DNA from: Bauldia sp.
GTDB taxonomy: Bacteria; Pseudomonadota; Alphaproteobacteria; Rhizobiales; Kaistiaceae
NCBI GenBank assembly: GCA_028284325.1
Contig: JANQRX010000005.1
Span: 434,001-498,000, forward strand
Length of the DNA stretch: 64,000 bases
Direction of reading: 5' to 3'
The notes under the pieces are model-generated. The model was given only the letters and a program-made list of their open reading frames with translations, was not told the origin of the DNA and did no database searches. Numbering within the stretch: position 1 is the stretch's first letter; each line of letters begins with the position of its first letter. The translations under genes were made by a program, and so were the position numbers. Shown one piece after another: positions 30,859-38,007 of the stretch.

Positions 30859-31125
30859 TTATTCGGCTGCCTCCATCGGCTGGACCGATACGTAGGTCCG
30901 GCCTTTGGCCTTGGTCCGGAAGGCGACCTTGCCGTCGACGGTGGCGAAGAGGGTGTGATCCTTGCCGAGGCCGACATTGTCGCCGGCGTGCCATCGCGTG
31001 CCGCGCTGACGGACGATGATGTTGCCGGCCTTCACGGCCTCGCCGCCGTACTTCTTGATGCCGAGGCGGCGGCCAATGGTGTCGCGGCCGTTGCGCGACG
31101 AACCGCCGGCTTTCTTGTGCGCCAT
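30859..31125 (-). CDS. rpmA: 50S ribosomal protein L27
   Basis: 88 residues. [15 protein letters not shown] is the conserved N-terminus that reaches the peptidyl-transferase centre, followed by [22 protein letters not shown] in family order. No Firmicutes-type cleavable leader is present. It lies 9 bases after rplU and forms the classic L21-L27 operon, ended by the hairpin at 30774-30804. Confidence 0.98.
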   Translation of the reverse strand: MAHKKAGGSSRNGRDTIGRRLGIKKYGGEAVKAGNIIVRQRGTRWHAGDNVGLGKDHTLFATVDGKVAFRTKAKGRTYVSVQPMEAAE

Positions 31126-31134
31126 ACCGGTCTC

Positions 31135-31815
31135 CTAGTCCTTCTCGGCCATGAGCGACTTGGCCTGGTCGATCCAGCCGTCGCGCTCGATGCGGCCCTT
31201 GAAATTCAACGCGTCGTCGACGCGGGCGATGTCGTCGGCGCTCCACGCGGCGATCTGCGCATAGGTGGTGACGCCGAGGTCGTGGAGCTTCTTCTCCAGC
31301 ACCGGGCCGACACCGGAAATCTTCTTGAGGTCGTCGGCCTCGCCGGCGGGCTTGGCTTTGGCCTCGGGTTCAGCCTTGGGCGCCGGCGCGGCTTCCGCCG
31401 TCTCAGCGGCGGGCTCGGGCGCGGCCTCGGGCTTCGGCGTCTCTGGCTCCGGCGCTTGGGCCTTCGCCTTCTTCGCCGGCTTGGCCTTGGCGGGCTTGGC
31501 GCCGTCGGTGAGGATCTCGGTGATCCGCACCACGGTCAGATCCTGGCGATGGCCGCGGGTGCGCTTGGAGTTCTTGCGCCGCCGCTTCTTGAACACGACC
31601 ACACGCTCGCCACGGCTCTGGCGGACGATCTCGCCGGCGACGGACGCGCCCGCGACCAGCGGCTCGCCGACGGCAAGGGCGCCTTCGCCGCCGACCATCA
31701 GCACATTCTCGAAGGCGATCGCGTCGCCCTCGGCTCCGGGAAGCCTCTCGATCTCGATCTGATCGGCGGCGGCGACCTTGTACTGCTTGCCGCCGGTTTT
31801 GATGACTGCGAACAT
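31135..31815 (-). CDS. rplU: 50S ribosomal protein L21 with C-terminal helix-hairpin-helix extension
   Basis: 226 residues, about twice a usual L21 (~103). Residues 1-103 are ordinary bL21: [14 protein letters not shown], then [17 protein letters not shown] Lys/Ala/Pro/Glu-rich linker (about 106-158) leads to a second domain (159-226) starting [21 protein letters not shown], a helix-hairpin-helix motif of the kind that binds nucleic acid. Related extensions occur in Hyphomicrobiales L21. The ATG at 31815 is chosen because the family starts there. Transcribed from the promoter at 31918-31945. Confidence 0.95.
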   Translation of the reverse strand: MFAVIKTGGKQYKVAAADQIEIERLPGAEGDAIAFENVLMVGGEGALAVGEPLVAGASVAGEIVRQSRGERVVVFKKRRRKNSKRTRGHRQDLTVVRITEILTDGAKPAKAKPAKKAKAQAPEPETPKPEAAPEPAAETAEAAPAPKAEPEAKAKPAGEADDLKKISGVGPVLEKKLHDLGVTTYAQIAAWSADDIARVDDALNFKGRIERDGWIDQAKSLMAEKD

Positions 31816-31917
31816 CTTGCCAATCCAGCGCGCCGGCCGAGGCGCTGACCCCGGGAGAAGCGGCGATTTCCATAGAAAACAAGGGCGCGGCCGCCGGGCC
31901 ACGCCATAGCGCGGCGC

Positions 31918-31945
31918 ACTATAGGCACGGCCGTTGGCGTGTCAA
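31918..31945 (-). promoter_or_regulatory. Sigma-70 promoter of rplU-rpmA
   Basis: On the minus strand TTGACA (31945-31940), a 16-bp spacer and TATAGT (31923-31918), the best consensus promoter in the window. It implies a leader of about 95 bases before rplU, which is GC-rich and could fold. Confidence 0.85.
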
Positions 31946-32054
31946 GAATTTGGCACGGGTGCGCGGCGTTGGTGCCGGGGAGTTGAGCCCGGTCAGGCGC
32001 TTGCGGCGCACCGCGCCTCGTGTATGGTGCGCGCCGCTGCCCAGACCAGGACGC

Positions 32055-32144
32055 GGAGAGGTGCCGGAGTGGTCGAACGGGGCGGTCTCGAAAACCGTTG
32101 AGCGCGCAAGCGTTCCGGGGGTTCGAATCCCTCCCTCTCCGCCA
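32055..32144 (+). tRNA. tRNA-Ser (CGA anticodon)
   Basis: The 90-base gene has acceptor stem GGAGAGG (32055-32061) paired with CCTCTCC (32134-32140), G discriminator and encoded CCA (32142-32144). The anticodon loop CTCGAAA has CGA at 32089-32091, so it reads UCG. A long variable arm (GCGCGCAAGCG region) marks a class II serine tRNA. The T arm GGGGGTTCGAATCCCTC is canonical. It immediately borders the A+T-rich insertion, and tRNA genes are common integration points. Confidence 0.97.
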
Positions 32145-32264
32145 GCGGATATTGACTGACGTTTGGGGACGCGGCTATGCAAAACCGCCGCAGAAGGAGC
32201 GTTCTCTGGATGCCCATGGAAACCGACTAAGCGTTCGAAGTAGGAACACCGCGGTTTGCATGTC

Positions 32265-34007
32265 TCAGCGCTGTCTTTCGATTGCTTCGTAGAAGTCCTC
32301 TGAGGCAATCCCGATAACCTTCTTCATAGCCGTTTTCGCGGCACGCTTGGCGTCGTCCCAATGCTCCGAGAACGCAAAAATTCGGACTTGGTAGCGATAG
32401 TGTTCGTACGCGTCGGTCCACTCTCTGACAGGGAAAAGTTGTGCTACGGCCATTCCTGATTCACTGGTGGAGTTGTGTGCGACCACCGCGTCGATGTCCT
32501 CAAAGCGCGGCGCGCTAGGCGCATCGACCCAAACGCCCGCGGCATCAAGGGCCTCCCTCCAGGACGAGCCGAGGCTTGGTTTCAACAGAAGCAGTTCGTC
32601 TCCCATGGCCTCTTCTAGTTGCTCAATTGTCCTCATCTTCTTCTGAGGATCGTGCAGATTCAGCAAAAAATCATTAAGTATTTCTCCAGGAGCATGGTCG
32701 GCTACAGGCCCACTAAGGCTGTATACCTCGCGAGGTATATACCTATTTGCTATTCGATAAGCATACGATATTTCAGTGTTTGAACCGATCTCCTGCATCT
32801 TAGCGATTGAGGCGTCAGTATATGACATGAATTTAATAATCATTTCCTCGTCAGTTCTTCCTTCCCTCAGCCAGCGTTGAAGCTTCCGCGTAAGAAGACG
32901 TTCTAAAAGCCCCTCTGACGCACGAGATTTTCCGTGGTGATATATGTATGAGAATAGCATCATTTTACATATTACTATTTGTTCAACGACATTCATAGCT
33001 CTACGCGACAGCCTTAATCTATATGTATCGTAATACGGTAACTGCCCTGCAGTCTCTTTTCTCTTGGTTTGGGTCGAATCCGCTTTTTCGTATAGTTGTT
33101 TGAGTCTATCCTCTCCATCGGCGATCCTATCTCGACGGATCGCAACATCATACATATATCTATCAACGTCATATCTGAGGGGAAGACCTGCTGCTTGGGC
33201 GTCTCGCAGAAGGTAATCTAACTTATCAGCGTCGAATCCTGATGAGATAATATCTCCCATGAACTGCAAAAATGGGTGAGCTGATCGACCGACGATCATC
33301 AACGCAACGTTGGTTAGATCTATTTCTCTGATGCGTATTTTAGACCGATCAGTTCCCTTCAATTGCGCTCTGGCACGGTCAATTATCGACCTGATTGAAT
33401 TTGTCAGACATATGCAGAAAGAAATAACCTCACCTGCCCCCTTTCTCTTGCCGGTAAATTTGCTTAACTCATCAGATGCTTCGTTCAGAAGACGTATGCT
33501 ACTGTATACCTTTTCAGAAGTGTGGCTATATAAACTATGTCCGGTATCGTGTAAGAGTGCAGCTAGCCTTAGTTCCTGTTTCAGTCGTGTAATATTGTCG
33601 TTTATATCTGCGCCCGGCCAAATACTAGTAAGTATGTCGTCTAGCTCGCCGCGGCTGTTCTCAACAATTGCGTCAAAGATGCGCGATGCAACAACAACAA
33701 CGCCAAGAGTGTGTTCGAATCGGCTGTGGTGAGCTGACGGATAAACGTGATAGGCTAGGCCCGTCTGGTGAATATCACGAAGTCGCTGCAGAACTGGCGA
33801 GTCAATAAGGGCGAGCTCGGGCCAGTAATATTTTGAAGTTCCCCAAAGATTGTCGTGTATGACTTTGGACGACTTGATCGTCAGAAAAGGGTGAATTGCG
33901 CTGTTGGAGAAGGCGTCTGGATGTGCGTTCGACAGATAGCGGTCCAGGATGCCAACAACACTGGCCAACTTGGGATAGGCGCCGAGCAGAGGGCTATCAT
34001 TCGGCAC
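32265..34007 (-). CDS. HD-domain phosphohydrolase of the SAMHD1/dGTPase-like class
   Basis: 580 residues. The HD signature is complete: His99 in [10 protein letters not shown], His153-Asp154 in [12 protein letters not shown], and a distal Asp in [14 protein letters not shown] (259-272). This matches the layout of SAMHD1 and COG1078 enzymes, which cleave dNTPs or related phosphates. Residues 280-580 are helical, without a recognised domain. Base composition is far more A+T-rich than the flanks, with many ATA, AGA and TTA codons, indicating transfer. It follows a 144-residue gene by 61 bases on the same strand. A role in phage defence by nucleotide depletion is possible by analogy, not shown. 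No integrase is nearby. Confidence 0.85.
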   Translation of the reverse strand: MPNDSPLLGAYPKLASVVGILDRYLSNAHPDAFSNSAIHPFLTIKSSKVIHDNLWGTSKYYWPELALIDSPVLQRLRDIHQTGLAYHVYPSAHHSRFEHTLGVVVVASRIFDAIVENSRGELDDILTSIWPGADINDNITRLKQELRLAALLHDTGHSLYSHTSEKVYSSIRLLNEASDELSKFTGKRKGAGEVISFCICLTNSIRSIIDRARAQLKGTDRSKIRIREIDLTNVALMIVGRSAHPFLQFMGDIISSGFDADKLDYLLRDAQAAGLPLRYDVDRYMYDVAIRRDRIADGEDRLKQLYEKADSTQTKRKETAGQLPYYDTYRLRLSRRAMNVVEQIVICKMMLFSYIYHHGKSRASEGLLERLLTRKLQRWLREGRTDEEMIIKFMSYTDASIAKMQEIGSNTEISYAYRIANRYIPREVYSLSGPVADHAPGEILNDFLLNLHDPQKKMRTIEQLEEAMGDELLLLKPSLGSSWREALDAAGVWVDAPSAPRFEDIDAVVAHNSTSESGMAVAQLFPVREWTDAYEHYRYQVRIFAFSEHWDDAKRAAKTAMKKVIGIASEDFYEAIERQR

Positions 34008-34068
34008 TTAAAAGCCTCAGAAATGAGCAGCCGGTTAGGGCCCAGATGCTGCTCGAAAAGCTCGGCCT

Positions 34069-34503
34069 TCAGGTGTTCGGGGTGAACTCCGCCGCGGCCA
34101 ACTCGGCAGCGTGATCTATGAAGTGCCGTGAACTTTCATCAATATCACGCAAGTCGTCAAGCCAACGTTGCGCGCGGTCCTGCGATAACGAAATAACCTC
34201 GAACTTTGGATTATGTCCTGCGACGCTTGCCGTGAAATGCATTGCATTAATGAAGTCAGATAACTCCTCCGATCGGGGATAGGGGCCGTCCCAATTGAAA
34301 CTCAATTCAGCAAGAAATTGTGGCCGCTTCTCGCTGTTCGATTGTTTAAGTTTATAAAATACTTGATGCCATTTTTCTTGATCACGAAACGGCAATGGGA
34401 CTTCTTGATTGTGAAGCTTCGCCGCCAAAGCTTTTACAACTTCACCTAGGGTTAGCTCGCGGGATTGGTCGGCGGCCATTACGAGATCTCCCAAGTCGCT
34501 CAT
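34069..34503 (-). CDS. Small protein of unknown function, partner of HD hydrolase
   Basis: 144 residues from ATG 34503 (an internal Met at 34479 is an alternative). Acidic, soluble and mostly helical; composition is A+T-rich like the next gene and unlike the surroundings. The centre reads FNWDGPYPRSEELSDFINAM, which recalls the GPxS/P-x-x-L turn in Panacea (DUF4065)-type antitoxin proteins, but the match is weak and may be chance. Position directly upstream of the HD gene suggests a two-gene operon in which it could be a sensor, inhibitor or antitoxin. No family is assigned. Confidence 0.65.
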   Translation of the reverse strand: MSDLGDLVMAADQSRELTLGEVVKALAAKLHNQEVPLPFRDQEKWHQVFYKLKQSNSEKRPQFLAELSFNWDGPYPRSEELSDFINAMHFTASVAGHNPKFEVISLSQDRAQRWLDDLRDIDESSRHFIDHAAELAAAEFTPNT

Positions 34504-34809
34504 ACAGAATTATGAGGTTGAATCCTAAAAATGGCTTGACAGCGGTCGACACGCAAGTGATGTTCATGAAATGTTCCGCTACTGGGTAACATTTTTCCAC
34601 ATGTGAGTCAAATGTGTCACGGAGAATCTGCCTTTTTCGTTTTTCGCGGACAGAATCCGCTTCGGTATTGCCATGTTGATTCGCTCCACTACATCCGCCT
34701 GAATTTTCGGGCATACGTGCGAACAGATACCCTAGGTTCGCCCGTTGCAGGATGGTCTCGCTGACGACCTGGGCGGCACACTTCACCGAACGGTTGTGGC
34801 CCCCACCCC
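34504..34809. other. Non-coding junction of the A+T-rich island
   Basis: 306 bases without a convincing gene. The half next to the small protein gene is A+T-rich and must hold the HD operon promoter. It contains an inverted repeat AAATGTT-N12-AACATTT (34569-34594). From about 34740 composition returns to the host type. I found no copy of the tRNA-Ser 3' end here, so no attachment-site duplication is visible. Confidence 0.6.
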
Positions 34810-35277
34810 TCAAATCCGGAAATGCTGGAGCACCCGTGCGGTGGAGCGGGTGAGGCCCAGGAGGTCGTCGCCGAAGGACGGGTCCCGCTGGTCGAGGCGC
34901 CACCACAGGCGCCGCAGGAGGTCGTAGACCTCGCCCTGGGGCGCGTCGTGAATCTCCACCGCATACACGGCCATGCCGGTATCGGGGAAGGCGCGGGTTG
35001 CGGCCGACTCGTCGACGACCCGCGTGATGTGCTCATGGCGCGGGTCGCGCTGGACGGACTGCATCAGCCTCTCGAGGTCGTCGTGCGCACCCTCGAAGGT
35101 CTGGAAGAACCGGTCGTGATCGTAGATCAGGATGCCGGTGATCGCGTGCAGCGGGTTGTTATGCTCGGCGATGGCGGCGATCGCCCTGATTTCCCGCGGC
35201 AGATCGCGCAACGGTACCGTGCTCGTACTGAAATAGGAAATCCGCCACAGGTCCGCCGTCATCCCGTCGCCATACAC
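34810..35277 (-). CDS. BLUF-domain blue-light photoreceptor
   Basis: 155 residues with a BLUF domain over about 10-105 and a short helical tail, i.e. a stand-alone sensor without an output domain. The flavin-binding residues are present: Tyr15 (RISYFSTS), Asn41 (AEHNNPLHAITG) and Gln59 (FFQTFEG); the downstream D-x-R-H also fits. BLUF proteins bind FAD and rearrange the Tyr-Gln hydrogen bonds in blue light, acting through partner proteins. The ATG at 35277 has GAGGAA upstream. It lies at the end of the minus-strand flagellar genes, so a link to motility is possible but unproven. Confidence 0.9.
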   Translation of the reverse strand: MYGDGMTADLWRISYFSTSTVPLRDLPREIRAIAAIAEHNNPLHAITGILIYDHDRFFQTFEGAHDDLERLMQSVQRDPRHEHITRVVDESAATRAFPDTGMAVYAVEIHDAPQGEVYDLLRRLWWRLDQRDPSFGDDLLGLTRSTARVLQHFRI

Positions 35278-35314
35278 TTCCTCGCCGGCCGGACGACCGG
35301 CGATTCACCTCAGC

Positions 35315-35797
35315 TCAGGTCCTCGAAGCGGCTGCTTCTCCGTCGGTCTGCAACGACTCCTTGTCGACGTAACTGAGCTCATCCATCAGCACGTCGCGCA
35401 CCAGATCGAGCCCAAGCCGATCATTGACGCTGACCCGAATCGCATCGGTCAGCACCTCCAAGTCGTAGCGAGAAATCCGGCTGAACTCAATTTTGTCCTC
35501 GCTGTAGATGCGGCGGAACGCCTCGTCGACCACGAACGGTTCCGGCTCGATCGGCAGGTCGGCCAGCGCCTGGGCGTCGGCGGTGAAGACCACGCGGGTG
35601 ACCACATAGCCACGCAGGCGGCCGTCGGAGATGATCGGGACGGTGATCGGCGCTGGCCGGCGGTACTCGATGGCGGCATGTTGGGGCTTCGCTTCAACCG
35701 CCACCCCCGGTCCGCCCGTCGACATGGTTGTGGCGACATAGGTCGCGCCGAGGGCGACCGCGCAGCCCCAGACACCGACGGCGAGCATCTTGATCAC
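35315..35797 (-). CDS. Membrane-anchored protein at the end of the flagellar run
   Basis: 160 residues from a GTG at 35797 (GAGGAA upstream; 4 bases after the previous stop). One N-terminal membrane helix (about 5-24) is followed by a periplasmic part of ~130 residues with RGYVVTRVVFTADAQAL and DLVRDVLMDELSYVDKESL. Overall layout resembles FliL-type single-pass proteins, but similarity is weak and a true fliL is present at 58056. Last of a chain of closely spaced flagellar genes, so a flagellar role is likely by context only. Confidence 0.7.
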   Translation of the reverse strand: MIKMLAVGVWGCAVALGATYVATTMSTGGPGVAVEAKPQHAAIEYRRPAPITVPIISDGRLRGYVVTRVVFTADAQALADLPIEPEPFVVDEAFRRIYSEDKIEFSRISRYDLEVLTDAIRVSVNDRLGLDLVRDVLMDELSYVDKESLQTDGEAAASRT

Positions 35798-35801
35798 GCC
35801 G

Positions 35802-36257
35802 CTACTTCCTCGCGCCCAGTGCGTAGGTGCCGTCGGACTCCGCCTCGCTCAGCGCCGTCGCCATCATGTCGGCGATCTCGCGGACGGCGCTGACATGCAG
35901 ATCGACCGTACGCTGGTTGTCGCGGAGCTTGGTGCGCACGCGGTCGACGGCGTCGCGCAGGTCGATCTCGGCGCCGGCCGGCAGGTTGCGCGACAGGCGG
36001 GTGAGTTCCAGAAGGCTGCGGCTCTTGCGGCGGTTGATCTCCTCAAGGTCGACCGCGGCGCGCGCCTTCAGGCCGGCGGTCTCCTCGTCGAGCGTCGTCT
36101 CGAGCCGTGCGAGCGCGCTCTCCACAGCGCTGATGTCGACCATCTGGGGCGCGGCGGCGCGGGGCCGGCCGGCGTTGACCGGCAGGTATTCGCCCAGGCT
36201 CTCCTCGGGGAAGGGGGCCGGTTGCAGGTGGCGGGTCGGGTCGGCTTCGCGGGTCAT
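35802..36257 (-). CDS. FlgN-like flagellar helical protein
   Basis: 151 residues from the ATG at 36257 (a GTG one codon earlier is possible). Mostly long alpha-helix with heptads between about 42 and 145 (LARLETTLDEETAGL, RKSRSLLELTRLSRNL), the shape of export chaperones of the FlgN kind. It lies 11 bases after the rod-binding gene and before a small membrane protein. In Sinorhizobium-type clusters small unannotated genes sit in the same place. The chaperone role is inferred from shape and position. Confidence 0.65.
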   Translation of the reverse strand: MTREADPTRHLQPAPFPEESLGEYLPVNAGRPRAAAPQMVDISAVESALARLETTLDEETAGLKARAAVDLEEINRRKSRSLLELTRLSRNLPAGAEIDLRDAVDRVRTKLRDNQRTVDLHVSAVREIADMMATALSEAESDGTYALGARK

Positions 36258-36268
36258 CACATGGCGCT

Positions 36269-36802
36269 CTAGCTGGTGGAGCCGTCGTCAAGGGCGTCGA
36301 ACGCGGTCCGCTCTGCCTGCGTCGTCATCAGGGTGCGGGTGGTGTCGGCTTCGGCGGCAAAGGCGGGATGGGTGGCAAGCTGCTCGGCGAGCCCGATGCC
36401 GCCGGCGCGCGCCATCTGGGCGCCAAGCTGCTCGGCCAGCATGGATTTCCAGACGCCGGCCGACGGGCCGGTGCCGAACATGGCGTTGTCCTCATCGGGC
36501 ATCGCCGACTGGATCATGGTGGCGAGCGCCATGCCCTCGAACGCCTGGAGGGCTTCCAGCGGCGAGCGCGCCACCGGCGGGCCGGAAGGTGTGCCCGTCG
36601 GCAGTGCACCTGCCGGCGGCGACGCCGGAGGCTGTGGCGTGCGGTCGCCTTCGGGAGCAACGATCTGACGGTAGGCTGCGGTGAAGGCCACGCCGTCGCC
36701 GGGTGTGATCCGGGCGAGACGCGCAGCGGCCGCCTGGCTTGCAGCAGGATCGGCGGCGCGGACCACGTCCAGGATCAGATCGCTCGGCGGGCTGATGGCC
36801 AC
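36269..36802 (-). CDS. Rod-binding protein (FlgJ N-terminal / CheL-like)
   Basis: 177 residues from a GTG at 36802 with AAGGAG upstream. The rod-binding domain is seen at about 82-145: LQAFEGMALATMIQS and VWKSMLAEQLGAQMA. It lacks the muramidase domain of enterobacterial FlgJ, as is usual in Hyphomicrobiales, where this gene (called cheL in some genomes) follows flhA-fliR. It would act as a scaffold for rod assembly in the periplasm. Confidence 0.85.
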   Translation of the reverse strand: MAISPPSDLILDVVRAADPAASQAAAARLARITPGDGVAFTAAYRQIVAPEGDRTPQPPASPPAGALPTGTPSGPPVARSPLEALQAFEGMALATMIQSAMPDEDNAMFGTGPSAGVWKSMLAEQLGAQMARAGGIGLAEQLATHPAFAAEADTTRTLMTTQAERTAFDALDDGSTS

Positions 36803-36848
36803 GGATTGGGTCTCCTTGAACCTTCCCCGGGGTTGTAGCCGCTCTGGC

Positions 36849-37247
36849 TTACGGGAAGCTTGCTTTGTGTCGGGCGGTCAGCTCCTGCATGAGCGATTCG
36901 AAGGCCTTCTTCCGCTCCTCTTCGCGGTGCCGGCTGCCGGTTCGGCCGATCAGCCGTTCGGTGCGCTTGAGGCGCAGGCCGGCTTCGACCAGAAGCGCGT
37001 TCTCGGCGATCCGGGCCTTGTTGAGCTCCTCGGTCTTGCGGGCAAGCACGTTGAGGCGGCGGGCCATGGCGTCGATGAACAGGCCCTGCAGGGCGTCATC
37101 GTCGTTCAGCGCCGCCACGAGCGCCTCCTCGTCCTGGCGCACCGCCGTTCGCTCCTGATCGAGGCGGGCGAGACGCATCTCGGCGATCCGGTGCAGGCGC
37201 GCCTGCACGGAACGGATACGCTCGATCTTGGCGAGGCGCTCGCGCAT
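36849..37247 (-). CDS. FliJ-like coiled-coil flagellar protein
   Basis: 132 residues from the ATG at 37247, 4 bases after the fliR stop; a longer frame reaching into fliR is rejected. Almost wholly charged coiled coil (MRERLAKIERIRSVQARLH, AMARRLNVLARKTEELNKA). This is the shape of FliJ, the export ATPase stalk and chaperone-escort protein. It is placed after fliR rather than directly after fliI, so the identification is by shape and operon only. Confidence 0.65.
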   Translation of the reverse strand: MRERLAKIERIRSVQARLHRIAEMRLARLDQERTAVRQDEEALVAALNDDDALQGLFIDAMARRLNVLARKTEELNKARIAENALLVEAGLRLKRTERLIGRTGSRHREEERKKAFESLMQELTARHKASFP

Positions 37248-37251
37248 GGCG

Positions 37252-38007
37252 TCAGCCACCCAGGATCCAGGTGCCGAGCGCACCCTGGAAATGCTCGATG
37301 AAGTCGCGGGCGGTGATCAGGAGGAGCATCAGGCCGCCGACCAGCACGAACGGCATGGCGATGAAGAAGACCGGCAGTTGCGGCATCAGCTTGTTGGTGA
37401 TGCCGATCGCGAAGTTGACGATGATGGAATAGAGGATGAACGGGCTGCCGATCCTGAGCGCGATCAGGAAGGTCGCCGCGACCTGGTCGGCCACGTCCAC
37501 CAGCACCAGCCGGGCCTGGAAGGGCTGACCGGGCGGCAGGGCCGCGTAGGAGTGCACCAGGCCGCGCAGAAGCTCCACATGCAGGCCGGTGATGAACATC
37601 AGCGTGGTGGCGGTGAGCGTGAACAGCATGGTCAGCGCCGGCACCTGTTCCACCCCGTCGCCGATCGTGCCGGGGATGGGGCTGAGGCCGATCGCCTGGG
37701 TCATGGCCACGGTGATGGTCTGCAAGGCCAGGAAGAACAGCCGCGCCGCAAGCCCGATGAAGAGACCGGTCACCAGCTCGGTGAACAGGAGCGGCAGCAG
37801 CGTCAGACCCGAACCGTCGCCGACCTTGGGCTGCACCGTGTCGATCAGCAGCGGGCTCAGCGCCAGCGAGATGCCGATGGCGATGAACAGGCGAACCCGC
37901 GTTGGAACCTGGACGGCGGAGAAACCGGGCGCGATCAGCAGGCAGCCGCCGATCCGGCAGAAGATCGCGAAGACCGCCAGCAGGGTTTCGGTGGTGACGA
38001 AGCTCAA
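37252..38007 (-). CDS. fliR: Flagellar export gate protein FliR
   Basis: 251 residues, the usual size, starting at a TTG (38007) that overlaps the flhA stop (TTGA); the longer open frame upstream is antisense to flhA coding. Six hydrophobic segments; [12 protein letters not shown]-like and [19 protein letters not shown] segments are typical. FliR forms the export gate core with FliP and FliQ. Coupled to flhA. Confidence 0.93.
   Translation of the reverse strand: MSFVTTETLLAVFAIFCRIGGCLLIAPGFSAVQVPTRVRLFIAIGISLALSPLLIDTVQPKVGDGSGLTLLPLLFTELVTGLFIGLAARLFFLALQTITVAMTQAIGLSPIPGTIGDGVEQVPALTMLFTLTATTLMFITGLHVELLRGLVHSYAALPPGQPFQARLVLVDVADQVAATFLIALRIGSPFILYSIIVNFAIGITNKLMPQLPVFFIAMPFVLVGGLMLLLITARDFIEHFQGALGTWILGG

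Noticed and set aside
32177-32261. Inverted repeat ATGCAAAACCGC / GCGGTTTGCAT between tRNA-Ser and the HD gene
   Set aside because: Arms are short, imperfect and about 62 bases apart, too weak for a terminator or element boundary without other copies.
32055-34809. Attachment-site duplication of the tRNA-Ser 3' end flanking the A+T-rich island
   Set aside because: I looked for a second copy of the T-arm/acceptor 3' sequence at the far side of the island and found none. Integration at the tRNA remains possible but is not shown.
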